DNA of 64,000 nucleotides, taken from assembly GCA_036971615.1 (NCBI GenBank), contig JAYKKR010000013.1, forward strand, positions 558,001 through 622,000, given 5' to 3'. Of the stretch, positions 35,068 to 47,687 are shown in pieces. The position numbers were made by a program, and so were the translations under genes. The notes under the pieces are model-generated. The model ran no database searches and was not told the origin of the DNA. It was given only the letters and a program-made list of their open reading frames with translations. Position 1 is the stretch's first letter. Each line of letters begins with the position of its first letter. The stretch comes from Amyloporia xantha. Lineage: Eukaryota; Basidiomycota; Agaricomycetes; Polyporales; Adustoporiaceae.

Positions 35068-37388
35068 TGCGACCTTACCGTACGATTTAGAATATCCCCA
35101 CTTCTTTACACCTTCATTTCTTTATTGGGTGTCTAAGTTTGGCGCTACTCTGGACGGTACCATCGATCATTCTCGCGATTACGTGTTCACATAGTGCGTG
35201 GTTTGTTATGCGTCGTTCCTCATGGTTGTAATCATCGCACATGCGCTTTGCAGCACGTCGTACAAAACTTTAGAAAGGGACTACCTCATGTCACTAGATG
35301 GTTACATCGTCGAACGCCCTCAATTCCTCTGGATGAGGACGGCTGTGGCTTTGCATGAGGGTTTTCTCGAACGCATCACCGAAACTTACCACGCGCTCTC
35401 CCGACGACTCTATGTGCACGCTCGTCCTACTGCTCGGCATGCCGGTAGCCACGTGGGGCAGTTAAGTTCCTGTTTTCATTCTTGTATGGACACTGGCAGT
35501 ATTTCTGCTGTGTACGATTCTCTTCGTGATTGTTCAATCATGAATCGTCGCGGTGGGACTACAAGCTTCTCTCTTCATTGGTTGTCAGGGATGACGTGCG
35601 TTTCGCACCATACCATTCATGCTGTTGCTTACAATTCACAGTTCGAGCAACTACTTCGATGGCTCTGTTGAGTCTTTGACTCCCCTGTTGCGCGTGATCG
35701 AGTCCAATATTCAATTCGCGGGACGTCTCAACGACAGCGTAGCAAGATCTACTACCGTCTATTTGGAGGTCTGGCATTTGGAGATTATTGCTTTCCTAAA
35801 CGCGAAGAGTTCTAGAACTCGGTCAGACCACACTGCCCGGGCCCTTCACTATGGTTGTTGGATCCCAGATTTATTGTCAGTGGACTTTCTTCACTATCAT
35901 GATAATCACTGGAATTCGTAACTTCCGTAATAGTATGCGACGTGCGGCTGCACGTGCGTCCTGGACATTATTTGACCCAGCCACCGTGCGGGATTGTTGT
36001 CTGTTTGTGGTCCTGCATTCGATACCGCGTACGAAAACTTCGAGCGCTCTTCTTCGTCCGGTCGTGTCGTGAATGCCGCTGATCTCCTGTTGCTGATCGC
36101 GAGGACACAAATGGAGACTGGGGAGCCTTTCATGCTATACAAGGATACTATAAATCGTGCGTAACGATATAAGAATCCCGTTTTTCACCCTGAATTATAT
36201 CTAGAAAGAAGTAACCAAAGCAATGTTGGAATTGCACATGAAGCCAGCCCTTGCACTGAAAGTGTGCAGGTCAGCTCGCCGTCGGAGACCGCAACGTGTT
36301 CGTCGGCATCTATTGTCCTATCGGCGTTCGTCTCGTCAACGAGCACGTATGACTTTATAGGCCTTCATCAGCTGACCCAATTAGTTGTTCGAAACCTCAA
36401 CCGGGTTATTGACACGGCTAACTATCCTACCCCTGCTGCTCGAAGATCGGCGCTTCGCCATCGTGTTGTCGGTATCGCAGTAATAGGTTTGGCCGACGTG
36501 TTTATGTCTATGCGCCTGCCTTTCGATTCTACGGACGCTCTCCGACTGAACAGGAGATTTTCGAAACCATGTATCATGGCGCTTTGACTGCTAGTGTCGA
36601 TTTAGCTGTCGCGGACGGGTGGTACCAAAGCTGGCGGGGCTCTCCGGCTGCGCAGGGAACGTTGCAATTCGACTTGTGCGATGTTCACCCGAGCTCGCGG
36701 TGGAATTGGGATGCGCTGCGTGCTCGTATGGCAGTACATGGGTTACGAAACGCACTTCTGATAGCGTTGAAACCAGACTTTCCTGCAAGTCAGCTAGCTG
36801 ATGTCAGCAACTCGTTCGATCCGCACATTACGTATGTGCTTTGCAGTCGGACCCGCTCGTGCGCTAACTATTACATCTTTGATCAGTAACCTCCGTGTGC
36901 ATCGCGAAAGTCACAGCGAGCACTCTGTTGCATGCCGGTGGTTGATCAACGAGCTTGTTCAACTCGGCGTGTGGAACGATACTGTTCGACAATCAATTCT
37001 GGATGCTGGAGGTAAGCAAGCTGTGGCTACAGCGTAACGTCCACATCCTTATTGTTTCGTACCAGGATCAGTGCAAGGGATATCAGATATACCGGAATCC
37101 GTTCGGCGCATATACAGGACTATATGGGAGATAAACCCGCGCAGGCTGATCGATATGGCCGTGGATCGCGGCGCGTATGTTTGTCAGAGTCAAAGCCTTG
37201 GTGTGTACATGCTTAGTCCTTCGGTCGATCGTATTGTGGGTCAGCCTACGTATCGTGTGAGAGATGGTGCTAATTTCGCCAGTAGGTTAGGTTTCACTTT
37301 ACGCGTGGAGAAAGGGGTTGAAAACGGGTATGTTCCATCTTCACTCGACGCCAGTCGCGCGAGCGATACCCCTTCTCCATCACAATGA
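35068..37388 (+). CDS. ribonucleotide reductase large-subunit (R1) paralogue with altered catalytic residues
   Basis: Exons 35068-35193, 35254-35583, 35642-35875, 35934-36156, 36205-36831, 36887-37011 and 37066-37388 follow the class I R1 order: DHSRDYVFTY+KTLERDYL, ERPQFLWMR, RLYVHARPT, QLSSCF, TTVYLEVWHLEI, WIPDLF, TGEPFMLYKD, CTE, LVVRNLNRVIDTANYP, GIAVIGLADVFMSMRLPF, GTLQFDLCDV, QSILDAGGSVQGISDIPES, RGAYVCQSQSLGVYML. R1 reduces ribonucleotides with a thiyl radical. Kept: first active-site Cys (35471-35473), radical Cys (36252-36254), Glu two residues on (36258-36260) and second redox Cys (36297-36299). Changed: the catalytic Asn is Ser (36246-36248, ASPCTE), the tandem Tyr of the radical path is absent (GFTLR, about 37293), and no C-terminal Cys pair is seen before TGA. 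Two frame breaks (about 36010 and 36556, the latter in a G run) need one base each. The N-terminal ATP cone was not found. Confidence 0.85.
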
Positions 37389-39263
37389 TGTGAATATCCA
37401 AACTCATTTGGAAGACGACGATCGTGTTCGCGAAGCCGAGGAGGCTACATCAAATGTGAACCGTGAGTTATAGAGGCGGACGTTACCTATGGTTACTGGG
37501 ATCAGTCGGATTGGACGTAACCTTAATGTTTGTGGTGTATTAGGTTGTATCATCGACGTTTTCTTAATATTTATGGAAAATTGATAGTTGCGTGAATATC
37601 GTGGAAGATGTGTAGCCCACTGATCGAGCACTACGCAAGCACCTGGTCGCCCCACACACTTTCATGTAAGGGTAGCATTGTTGGCTCTCCATAATCCCGG
37701 TTTGTGAACACCGACTTAATGTCGGCGTGGATCGTTACAATTTTCTTCTACCGGCTTCGTTTGCCATCACCTCATTCATTACACGCTTGTTCGGTGTGGG
37801 TTATCGCTATGCGTTCAGTGATCTGCTCTGACATGAGGGACTACACTGTACAGTATTGCATGCGTGTTGTTCACTTTGTTTGTGGTCTCCTTGATGACGC
37901 TGGAAGCTTTATAATAATCGTTCAGTTTCTAAACGGCATTGTTCGAGCCTTGTTTCTTGAATATTGTGCGAGTAGCAGCGCGTCATCCATAAGACTGATC
38001 AGCACTGTTACATATTTATGACATCTTGATTGTACTGACATAGTTTTGTTAGGTTTGTCGAGATATCCGTACGGTTCAGTCCCCGTTAGACAATTTGTCG
38101 ATCACGCGTATTCTCGTTCGTATGATATAGGCCGTGATAATACCTTTAACATATACATTCACGTTAACGACAATCGGTATAACCATTAAGACGGAATACA
38201 TGACGAAGAGCATCGAGAATATATGAAATTAAAAGTCTACTCGAAATATCTGTTGTCCGACGGGCATATACGAGAGCGACAGTAACTGTGCACATTATGC
38301 GCGGTGCGCTACCTGTCATCGACAGCTCACCAACATCGTCTGTTGCTCCATCATATAACATCGACACTCGAAGAGCAAAGGGCAGCCAGTATAATGACTG
38401 GTAAGAGCCGCAGTGGCGCTCGCACTTAAACAGTAAACCACGACCGTCCGACGACCTGTCTTCTGTATGTCAAACTCGTACGCCTAATTGAAGGTGGAGC
38501 GCGTCAGTGTTAGAGGCGTGACTGGACACGGTCATGTGGGTGACTGATGGCAATAGACTTGCACGTCAGACCGCAAGGGTTGCTGCGTCGAATAGCGACG
38601 GACAGTGCTGCAGGACATGTCGGAAGGGACACGGAACGTAGCAGAAGTCAGCTTTTGAGAGCAGCAACAATGGAGTGTCTTGTACATACGTCAGCGGAGA
38701 CTTGCGCACCAGCGTATCGTTCTGGCACAGGCAGGGCACGCGAATGAAGAAAATAACAGTTTTCTTCACCGGCGGTTGCAGCTGCCATCGTCTTCATTAA
38801 TGCTGTCAAGGGCGGGCTTCCTCGCGTCTAATGGTGCTTGGTCTGCCCGGGCTGCTGTGCACCCGCCGGCGCTCCATTCATATGCTCGACCTCCAATAAA
38901 TTATTAACAACGCAGATGCTGGGACAAGTGATTCATAGTGTATTTACGTCACACCAACGACAAGAAGCAGGAGTAGAAAACGTAGCATATATAGATGCAG
39001 AAGGTAGTGATCGCACAGAGTAGACAGAGATGCCAGCGTTAGAAGGGTTGTGTAGACTCTGTAGAGGCTTGCAGGTGCTGGAGACGGTGTCGAGGTCGTC
39101 AAGAACTACCGCGGCGGAAGCTGAGTCAGCGTCAGTTTGCGGCTTTTAGGCCTGGTAAACAAAGCGACTGCGAACAGATATGTTCATTTAGCGAGCCGAC
39201 TGCCTACCACTCCATCGTCTCAGGCGCCATCTTCACGAGCTTACTGTACTGCATCTTCGTCGG
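37389..39263. other. intergenic, no supported gene
   Basis: 37390-37450 reads in another frame as an acidic stretch (THLEDDDRVREAEEATSNVN) ending in a GTGAGT donor. It could be the true C-terminal tail of the R1 paralogue after one more one-base break; even so I see no Cys pair beyond it. The remainder is short frames only. Confidence 0.35.
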
Positions 39264-39966
39264 ATGCATGATCCCAGGAATGCCTCACCGCTAACTTTCA
39301 TGGAGCTTTTCTCACAGCTTTTCTCCACCCCATCTGCCATGCACTCCGGCACGTCGCGCAGCATATACGCCGCGTACGCCTCCTGCGTCTGTCCGAGCCT
39401 CTCAATCGCTTTCTGGGACGATGATCAAGAGGATCTTCTCATCCGCCTTGCGATCCACGTCGAACAGCTCTCGCGATTTGCACAAGTGGAGGCACTATTG
39501 GCGTGCCTGCAGTTCATCCTTGCCTTTTTCGCTTTTCATAGTGGCAACTGATAAGTGTTAAACGACGCCTTGATAAACTTATCGTGGATCCTCCATAGGG
39601 CCGGACCAGCCCTTTGGCATATGCAGAACCGCGACGCCACGAGCTCACTGTCGTCCATCACTCATTGTCCCGTAGATCACACGTTCAGATATCTTCAAGC
39701 CATTGGCGTACATGATTGTGAAGACCGTACATGACTTCACGCGGTCGATGTATTTGTTCCCGTTCCACCCGATCGCTGTGCCCGTGGTCTCCCCAAGCGT
39801 GAGATATGCGGGATATATAGCGTGGAATGAGAGTGCTGGAGATCAATCCTCACTACTGTTGAGCTCTGCGGGCACTGTGGATGCTCAGATATTCCCTCAC
39901 ACACGTCTACTCGCGGCGTGTCGACGAAACAGGGACGCGCCTCAACATCTCCATGAGCCGCGTTAG
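39264..39966 (+). CDS. unrecognised coding-like segment
   Basis: Two open stretches on the plus strand look like exons or frame pieces of one protein: 39264-39551 (PLTFMELFSQLFSTPSAMHS, CPSLSIAFWDDDQEDLLIRL, EQLSRFAQVEALLACLQFIL) and, after about 150 nt, 39703-39966 (HDFTRSMYLFPFHPIAVPVV, SPSVRYAGYIAWNESAGDQS). The composition is protein-like with few rare residues, but I do not know the family and cannot set the boundaries or the intron. Confidence 0.35.
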
Positions 39967-42082
39967 TGGATTTGAAGGCACAACATAATTGCTATGTAGC
40001 GGGCAGTGTGCTTGGGTGAGTCCATCGCACGGCCTGAAATTGTTACTCGAAATCTCACTTTTGGCTGATTTTTCCGCTCGGTAGCGCGTACACTCAATGC
40101 CGTATACTTCTTGACATTACTATAATGATCCTACGTCCGATCGCCCGCTATAATGATACATGATCGAGTTTCACGGCTCTAGCCATGAAGTGACTATCAA
40201 TCCGTCCTAGCGTAATGCTCACATATATGTGTACTAACTACGTTTAAATCGACTTATTGGAATGACTCGTGAATGTCAGCGCTCCCTGAGTCGCGTGAAT
40301 GTAGATAATACGTATAGTGCGCTCTAACCTCACCTTCGCGACATTATACGAACGATGATCAGATAGGTTGTCTCCAGTTTCCAAATGACTTGTCCTTTGC
40401 TTAGCAATTCATATGCGATCTGAACCAGTGGTGAATCAAGCCAGCCCTTTCCCAATCAAATGGTATGCGTTTCTAGTACGTGTGGAGGTTACTCGCATCT
40501 TTAAACTTTGCGGTCACACAGTTCTGCCCTCTCTTGGTTCTGAAAATCTTAAGGAGCACTATATGGACCATCGCAATCGTCAATAATACGAGAGATACTC
40601 TCAGTTTATTACTCTGTGAGTCTCCCTACACTCTGCTAAAATGCGTGGTTCGCGAATTTCGTACGTAGCAAGGCACTCAATCGCGGTTAACGCAAGCCGG
40701 CTATGTCGTACTGCCTATCTTGCGTTAAATCTTGCGTTATTAACTACGCAATTCAGAAGTAAGCGCTATAGATTAGCATCACACTGCATCGAAACAACCG
40801 GCTTGCTCGTGGCTACAGGTCAGAAAGGTTTCGACCTCATGTCATTTCGGACACGTTGTGCCCTTGCAAAACAATAGCAGGCTCCATTGCCGTGCATGTA
40901 TGTGACATTCGCGTTCCTCAAGAGCAGCCATACTAGTGGCTGTATTCAGCGACCAGACGCGGAGATATGTAATGCTATATGTAATCAACAATCTACAAAG
41001 TTCGGCGTGTCATTTACACTTCAAAGCTACACTGATCTTATTTTGAACAATGTACGGCGACGGTATGTGTTGTAACGTCAATGTCCTGTACAAGCATCGC
41101 TGATCATGCTAGGGTAGTACATGATTAACAGGTACGGATTATATAACAAATATATTGGCGAGTTTTTGTATCGTCCAGTTCACAGTAAAGGACGTGAGTG
41201 TTAGTTCAACAAGTCTGCAGTGCAATGGTGTGTGTTTTAATTCTTCCTTGCTTGACATGATATACGTGTTTACCCAATGATAAAAGTCTAATAGTCGGAA
41301 TGGTTATGATGAAACTGTTCCAGTGTTGTTACGCGGCGTTCGCGTCTTTTCGTATCTGTTGACAGACCGCTTATACAAGCAGTGCACAAACGATTGGTGC
41401 GTATACATCTTGATAACCATGCTATTCTCATCTTCAATTCTATTGGCAGACCACGACATATCGTGTATTACGTTCTAATAAGTTCTGTATGACGAGCTAT
41501 CTACAGCTTATTCGGTCCACCTACCGCGCTCTCTCGTACGTCTTGCCTAAGTAGTCCGGAAAACCGGTGCTGTGCAGGTGGGGAGGAAACACGGGGCGTA
41601 ACATATCCTCCTGAGATATGTTGCAGTGACAATGCTACAATCTGTGTAGCATATGTATGAGCATTTCGCGTCTTGGGAGCTGATGCTCGCATATCATCTT
41701 CGCAGCTGTAAACAGATGCGTGTCGCTATTCTTCCTAACCTGCTCGCTTATCGTCCCCTCTGAACCGCCTGTTGCGTGACCGGGGTTGCACTTGACTCTA
41801 ATATCTCGATCATTTTCCCGATGGTAGTAACTAATTTGGTTCAATCGACTAAGACTGCTGAAGCTGGTTTTGTCCACGCCTGGTTACGGCACTATGATAT
41901 GGTGCCCACTAATACCCGCTATCGCGGTTGCCGAAAGTGTATGGGAAATGTCGAACGACCCTGGATCTCAAGACGTGCATCCGATCTCTCGGTGAGCGCG
42001 ATGTAGAATGACGCGGATAATACCGCTCACTGTGTGCCCGCGATAGATCTTGCCGTTCCTCGGTTGCTCGTAATACATTCGT
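39967..42082. other. gene-poor, AT-richer, no supported gene
   Basis: Only short frames on both strands, without motifs or consistent splice sites. Confidence 0.45.
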
Positions 42083-43051
42083 GTGTGGAACATATTAATC
42101 TTTGTTGTCCCTCCGTTTTTCGACGACACTCATTCCTTCCGCCACTCGGTCGTTGTCATGATGTGCTTCGTTCTCAGACATGACGCGGTATGTCTGATGT
42201 GCAAGTTCGGCTCACATATCCGTGACAGTCTTAGTATTGTACGCTGCGCCCTTTGTCGTACCGGTAACTCTTCGTGCATTTCTACCGAGGTCGTTGGGAG
42301 CTTCCTCATGCATGCGGACGCCTTCCGTAAACACGCCGCGACCCTTCCAATTTACGACTTGCGCGGAACGGCGATTACCTCTTCCAATTCTGACGTTACA
42401 TACACTGTTAGAACAGTGGCGCGACCATGTCGTGTCCATACACTGCGTTTACTACGCGCCGATCGCCAGCTCTTGTATGAGAGTATTCTTCTTGGTTCAT
42501 CACCGGAATCCACCTCTTTCCTGTCGTATCGCCCAGGCGGTCATGATACCATACCTCCCATCTACATCGAATGCAGTCCCTCCACCACTGTCGTCGAGAA
42601 TGGTGACTCGGTAAATGCAATGATCGTTCGTCCCTGGGCAAATTCCTGGGCTCCGAATGTACCAGTCGCTGGCCTCACCCTCAATGAGCAGACGATAAAC
42701 TTCTTTATCGTCAGGGACTCTATGTCTTCACGTCGACTTTTCAACGACGCTGCCGGGATTTGGGAGCCAATTTTCTCCTACACGGACGGTGCTGTCGTGC
42801 AACAACTGAAAAGGAAGTTGGTCGACTTCGTTGCAGCACCTCCCACGGCCGCCGAGTTCACGAGGATCATGCATACACACTTTACGGATGATCCATGCGA
42901 CTCGGACTTCGACAAATACTCCACCACTCGTTTCGTTATGTGTGCGTTTGGCTACTCGGAATTACAGGGTTTCGCACCAGTGACTGTGATTACGGACCAA
43001 GCGCCTTCGATTTTACACGTCTCTGGGCGTCCAGCGGTCGATACGTGGTGA
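42083..43051 (+). CDS. open reading frame of 322 codons, unknown function
   Basis: The frame is open for 322 codons from a GTG at 42083; the first ATG pair is at about 42158-42161 and a later one follows at about 42308 (MHADAFRKHAATLPIYDLRG). The credible coding part begins near 42230 (LSIVRCALCRTGNSSCISTE) and includes RVHTLRLLRADRQLLYESIL, IYIECSPSTTVVENGDSVNA and ESTSFLSYRPGG, ending FGYSELQGFAPVTVITDQAP. No signal peptide, membrane helix or enzyme motif. Unbroken despite its length, unlike many neighbours. Not recognised. Confidence 0.5.
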   Translation: MWNILIFVVPPFFDDTHSFRHSVVVMMCFVLRHDAVCLMCKFGSHIRDSLSIVRCALCRTGNSSCISTEVVGSFLMHADAFRKHAATLPIYDLRGTAITSSNSDVTYTVRTVARPCRVHTLRLLRADRQLLYESILLGSSPESTSFLSYRPGGHDTIPPIYIECSPSTTVVENGDSVNAMIVRPWANSWAPNVPVAGLTLNEQTINFFIVRDSMSSRRLFNDAAGIWEPIFSYTDGAVVQQLKRKLVDFVAAPPTAAEFTRIMHTHFTDDPCDSDFDKYSTTRFVMCAFGYSELQGFAPVTVITDQAPSILHVSGRPAVDTW

Positions 43052-44109
43052 AGGTACGTGTGCTACCGTTTCTTCCGTTCAAGCTCTGATCGTACTGGTG
43101 TTTACCGTCGTAGGCCACGCGGCGGAGGTAGAGAGTACTACCCATGTTGGAAGTATGATGCACCATGCCCAGAGCAAATCAGATTTGTTTGGATCTATAT
43201 CGCGAGTAAACGGTCGATCAGAATCCATACCCGTGGAAGTATGTGAGCTGCGTTGTGTTCCACGACATCAGGGATGTTTGGAGTCGTACTGGGTGAGAAA
43301 CCACATAAGGCATATTTTATTTAACGTATGACGTGACATATTCATCTATTCTGCCGCTTTACACCGAGAACAAATTGTAATGGTTCAATCATTATTGAAG
43401 TCAGCACCGTGTTTTAAGTGGTGACGGAGTGAAGGCTTTTTACCGTCTGGTGGTGAACGTTTGTTCAAGGGTGGGTTCACAGTACTGTTTCAGTACCTCC
43501 TTCTATTCGACTTCAACACGATTTTTATTATACGTCTATCACACAATTCATATATAAATCCCCGCTCTTTGCGGCAACTGTTATTATAAGCCAGAGTACT
43601 ACAACGGGGCGAACTACGGCGCGGCATGTCTATCAGGGCGGCGTGCGCGTGTGGGGCGATCATCAGCTCGATCTCTTCTCGCCGCCTTACCCCACCTTCG
43701 AGGTCAAATGAAAATATCAAACCTACCGACCTCCGTCTCCAAAAGGAGCATACACTACACGCGCCTGCTATGATCGCTATCAACACGCAGAAGAAGCTTC
43801 TTAGAGAGGTGGTGCACTAGAAGTGTGCTGCTGTCGTAAGTTGCATTGCCATTGTCATGTGCTAAAGATGAACTGAGGTCATATGGCTTTACCACGAGAG
43901 CTATTTTCCCACATCGGCGTGCCACAGACATTTTTATCAGCTTCCTTTCACTGAATAGCGCGCTGTCATCCTCTGTGTGGAGGTCCGGTTGCAGTCGGGC
44001 GGCCCGTTCGAGCCGTCCTGATTTGACGGATGTTACAAGCAGAATGACAGCGTCATCATTCTAGGTCAACAATGCTACGGTAGCTAACTGGCTTAGCGCA
44101 CATCAGGAA
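43052..44109. other. intergenic left of the AT-rich insertion
   Basis: No supported gene. Short frames at 43490-43786 (-) and 43846-44064 (+) have no recognisable content. Confidence 0.4.
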
Positions 44110-46835
44110 AAACACTTTTTCTCTGGGGTAACCTAGGCTGCTCTGAGATATATGAGGTTTCCCAGAGTAACTCAGACTATCTCAGAGCATTTGAGGTTAA
44201 CCTGAGTTGCTCTGAGTTGCTCTGAGATAATTCAAAATTCTCAGAGCATCCTAGGCTAGCTTCTATTTCTTTGAGCAACTCAAGCATATTTCTAAATCTA
44301 CAACGCATTATTTCTGAATAATATACAACAGCTATGTTGTTCTACTATTTACTTTCATTCTCTTCACTTTCTATGCTTTATTAAGATGATTTACTTAAAT
44401 ATAGACTATAGTATGTGAAGGTGATCTGTCATACAAATGATAATGGAGATATTGATTATGAGAAATGCACATCCACACAGAACAAACACAGAGCTGTTGG
44501 ATAGCAGGGATCTAGTAGAGAGAGAAAAAAGAATGATATAGACATTGAATGGTACGAAAAGAGTGTAGATAAGCAGAAAGTAGACGGAGAAGTGAAAACA
44601 TGATGTGTATACTCATTGCTGTGCTGCTTCAGTCATTCCCCTCTCCTTATATCATTTCTACTCCATCTATCCACTAGCTCCTCTTTCCACTGACAGCTAA
44701 CAGTCAAAAGTCAGAGATCAGAGGGTCAGAGATAAAACAGGAGAAGACGCATCTCAGAATTGAGAATTTTGACGCTGGTCAAGGGAATAGACTGCAACTG
44801 GATATATTAGTGAGTAAAGGAGTATTAGATAGTTGGATAATGTGATATATCAGTGCAGGAATAGATAGAGAAGGATACATATGAAGAATGGGAGAATGAG
44901 GAGGAGGTCATTCAAAATGCGACCATAGAATAGGAATGGCTGGATGCTTACCCACCAATGTATATATCGTCTGAAAGCCTGCGATTAGGGCTTCCATTCT
45001 ATCCAACAATCAAAGGAAACCATCCATGGGTTCCTGAGATATGGACAAGACAAAGTTTTTGATGAAAAACAGCAATAGAAGATGAAGGAGTGGACGGATT
45101 TAGATGAGCAAGGGCTCATCTGGAAGGGCTTGACAATGCGAATAGAATGGTATAAAAGCGAAAGGATAACTCACAATGGATCCCCAGTTATCCTCTGATC
45201 AAAACCTCAAAAAAGCGCCCATTCCATGTCCAACCCTCCAACCCCTCAAAATCTCCTTCCAAACTCCACCCAGCAAGCTTAGACAGTCCTAGTACTATTC
45301 CCAAAGGCAAGGGAATAAGGAATAGAGAAGAAACACTCACAGAAATTCCCAGATAGTGCAGAGCAGAGAACTGTCTGTGATCACTCAAGTTCCAGTGAAT
45401 CAAGATGCCCAGAAGCCATAGATAGTGAGCTCCAGTCCCTAGTCAACAGTTTTTGAGATCCAAGACAGCAGATAGCATAGATACAGGAAGGTAGCAGCAA
45501 GAAGGAATGGCTGAGGAGAAGTGCAAATGCGTCTAAGTCCCTGCTGACCCTAATATGGGGTTTCCAAAACAGGCGTCAGTTTGACGCGACAAACTAACAC
45601 CCAATTAGGCACTCATGGTCGTTCATTCTCTTCCTCAACACCCACCCTGCTTCATCTTCTTCCATGTCACTTCACTTCCCTGCTTGGTTTCTGTTTACTC
45701 ATTCATTGTTCTTCTCATCTCTGGGCTATATCTGGTAACTTCTAGTCTGTGGCCATCTCTCTGGTACTGCCTCAAGTATGGCGATGTGCTGGCAGAGCAT
45801 ATGGGTCGTTAGGAATTGTGGGCATAGGTAAGTCCATATCTTCTTTCTATTCTCATCTGTATCTATGAATACTATGAATAGCTGACACTACTTCTATCTC
45901 TAATCACAATCCAAATCACCAACATTGAAGGTTGGCTGTTGGCTGTCATCATGCGACAGCAAAGCAATGTAAGTCTGTCCATAATTCCCTTACAGGCTGA
46001 CATGTCCATTGCATTCAATAGATATGATATGCTTTGTGCATGAATTCGTGCTTTTGTAAGACTTGTAAAGGATGGTGAGTCGTCATCTATAATTTCAAAT
46101 TTTGATGAGAATACATACTCCTAACATGTAAGTCGTTCATTTGCTTCTCATTTCTTAGCTGCTCTAAATTATTGTATCTACAGACTTGTGTGACATGATA
46201 AAAACTGATTCTGATTGTGACGATGTCAGGTAAGTTGTTCACTTCTATCTCAATTCCTTTGTTGATTGCTTTGTTGATTCTTAGAGTATTATTTCCCATG
46301 CTATTCGGCTTCAGTTTACTGTGAAAATACTACTTATGTAAGTACCTTGTCTTGCTCCTTCAACTAATTGGACATTACCTGAATTCTTCTATTAGATTCT
46401 ATTATATTTTGGCCACACAACAAAATATCTTCATTGATCTTGTGTACGTCTTTCAGCTTTGTGTTTTATATTACTGTATACTGAATAATAATATTAGTTT
46501 GGTGATGTGGAGATTTCTGTCTTGAGCTATCACATTGGACGTAATTATTATGGCTGCTAGTATTAGATTATCTTTAGTGTGTATATATTATTTGTGAATA
46601 TACTGCTGTGTTCTATTATAATACTGTAACCTTGAGAGTGCTCTGATACAAACTATAATTAGGTGTGAGAGACGACAAAAGACTACATAGGGTCATCTAG
46701 GAGTACTCTCAGGCTACTCTCAGGTTACTCTGAGTTACTCTGAGAAAAAAATCTCATGTCAACTAAGTTTAAGAGCACTCTGGCTACTCTGAGTACTTTG
46801 AATACTCTGAAGTCTCTAGGATGCTCTTGGATGCT
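44110..46835. mobile_element. AT-rich insertion with inverted subterminal CTCAGAG-type repeat clusters (non-autonomous element candidate)
   Basis: The left edge (44117-44290) and right edge (46680-46830) are each packed with short copies of a CTCTGAG / CTCAGAG motif, often extended to GAGTAACTCAGA or TTACTCTGAGT. On the left, CTCTGAG or CTCAGAG occurs near 44141, 44181, 44210, 44220 and 44240; on the right, TACTCTGAG or ACTCTCAGG forms cluster between 46704 and 46810. Reverse-complementing the right cluster gives strings close to the left one (CAGAGTAACTCAGAG, and AGAGCATCCTAG at both ends). The interior is strongly AT-rich and differs from both flanks, with no transposase frame; the longest frames (45403-45188 minus, 45615-45812 plus) are hydrophobic and short. 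Clustered subterminal repeats are typical of hAT- or CACTA-like DNA transposons. I could not fix the exact termini or a target-site duplication. Confidence 0.6.
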
Positions 46836-47687
46836 CTTAAAGCAGCATGGGACTAATATGGTTTTTCCTGATGCACCGCGGTCTCGACGTGTCTTTTACG
46901 TTATTGCGGCTATATCTTGTAGTCACGCAATAGGAACTGAGGATCGCACAGGCGTTGCTGCTCTTCGTAAGCTGTTCCTGATTCTTTCCATCTTAAATTT
47001 ACACTCGTACGTAGGCCACACAGATACTACAGCAAGCTTGCACTAGGGTTAAGAAGCTGACGTGCTTATCATTAATGACTTGCGCGGGTGCGACCCATGC
47101 TATGATATGAACCTCTTTTGACGAATTCTGGTCGATTGGGTGTACCAGACAGACGTGTTTTACGGTGAGCGGTAATACCTTTGTCTTTGGCGTTTTTAGC
47201 AACTGAGCTAACGCAGACAATGTGTCATATATCAGCCGTGTTGTTCGGGAACCGCTAGTGGCTGAAGACGTCGGCACTTGGTGTCTATGCCATATAACAT
47301 CATGCATATTTGCGTCTTGCTTACGGACCATATTTCTGTCATCGCACCCATGACCTCCTTATCATTTCGGATGATCAATGCTCGCGAGTGTTTGCGATGA
47401 AACACGATATTGTAAGTAGACCAGATAGGGTTTGATTGCTCGTATTGGATGGTACCAATCAGGTACCGCTTTGCGTCCCTGTGTTATAGAGCTGATCCGT
47501 TGATGAAACTATAGCCGTTCTGTTGCGCATTCGCGTCGTCTTAACTGTATTCTTCATAGCGTACTCTTCACCTTTAACGATTAAGAGGACGTGAAGTGGG
47601 GGGTTCTTGAATCTACACCGTATGTGCAATTTATCTTGTCGCATGCAGTTACTGATGTGTAATTACCTGGCCGGTTCTATCGGTCAG
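46836..47687. other. right flank of the insertion, weak minus-strand frame
   Basis: Composition returns to that of the surroundings at about 46850. A minus frame 47331-46999 (TSGSRTTRLIYDTLSALAQL and VLPLTVKHVCLVHPIDQ) looks protein-like but has no family assignment. Confidence 0.3.

Noticed and set aside
14290..37388. Viral origin of the two RNR-like genes
   Set aside because: RNR genes occur in large DNA viruses, but both genes here have several spliceosomal introns and lie among fungal families; nothing else viral was seen. Not excluded by sequence alone.
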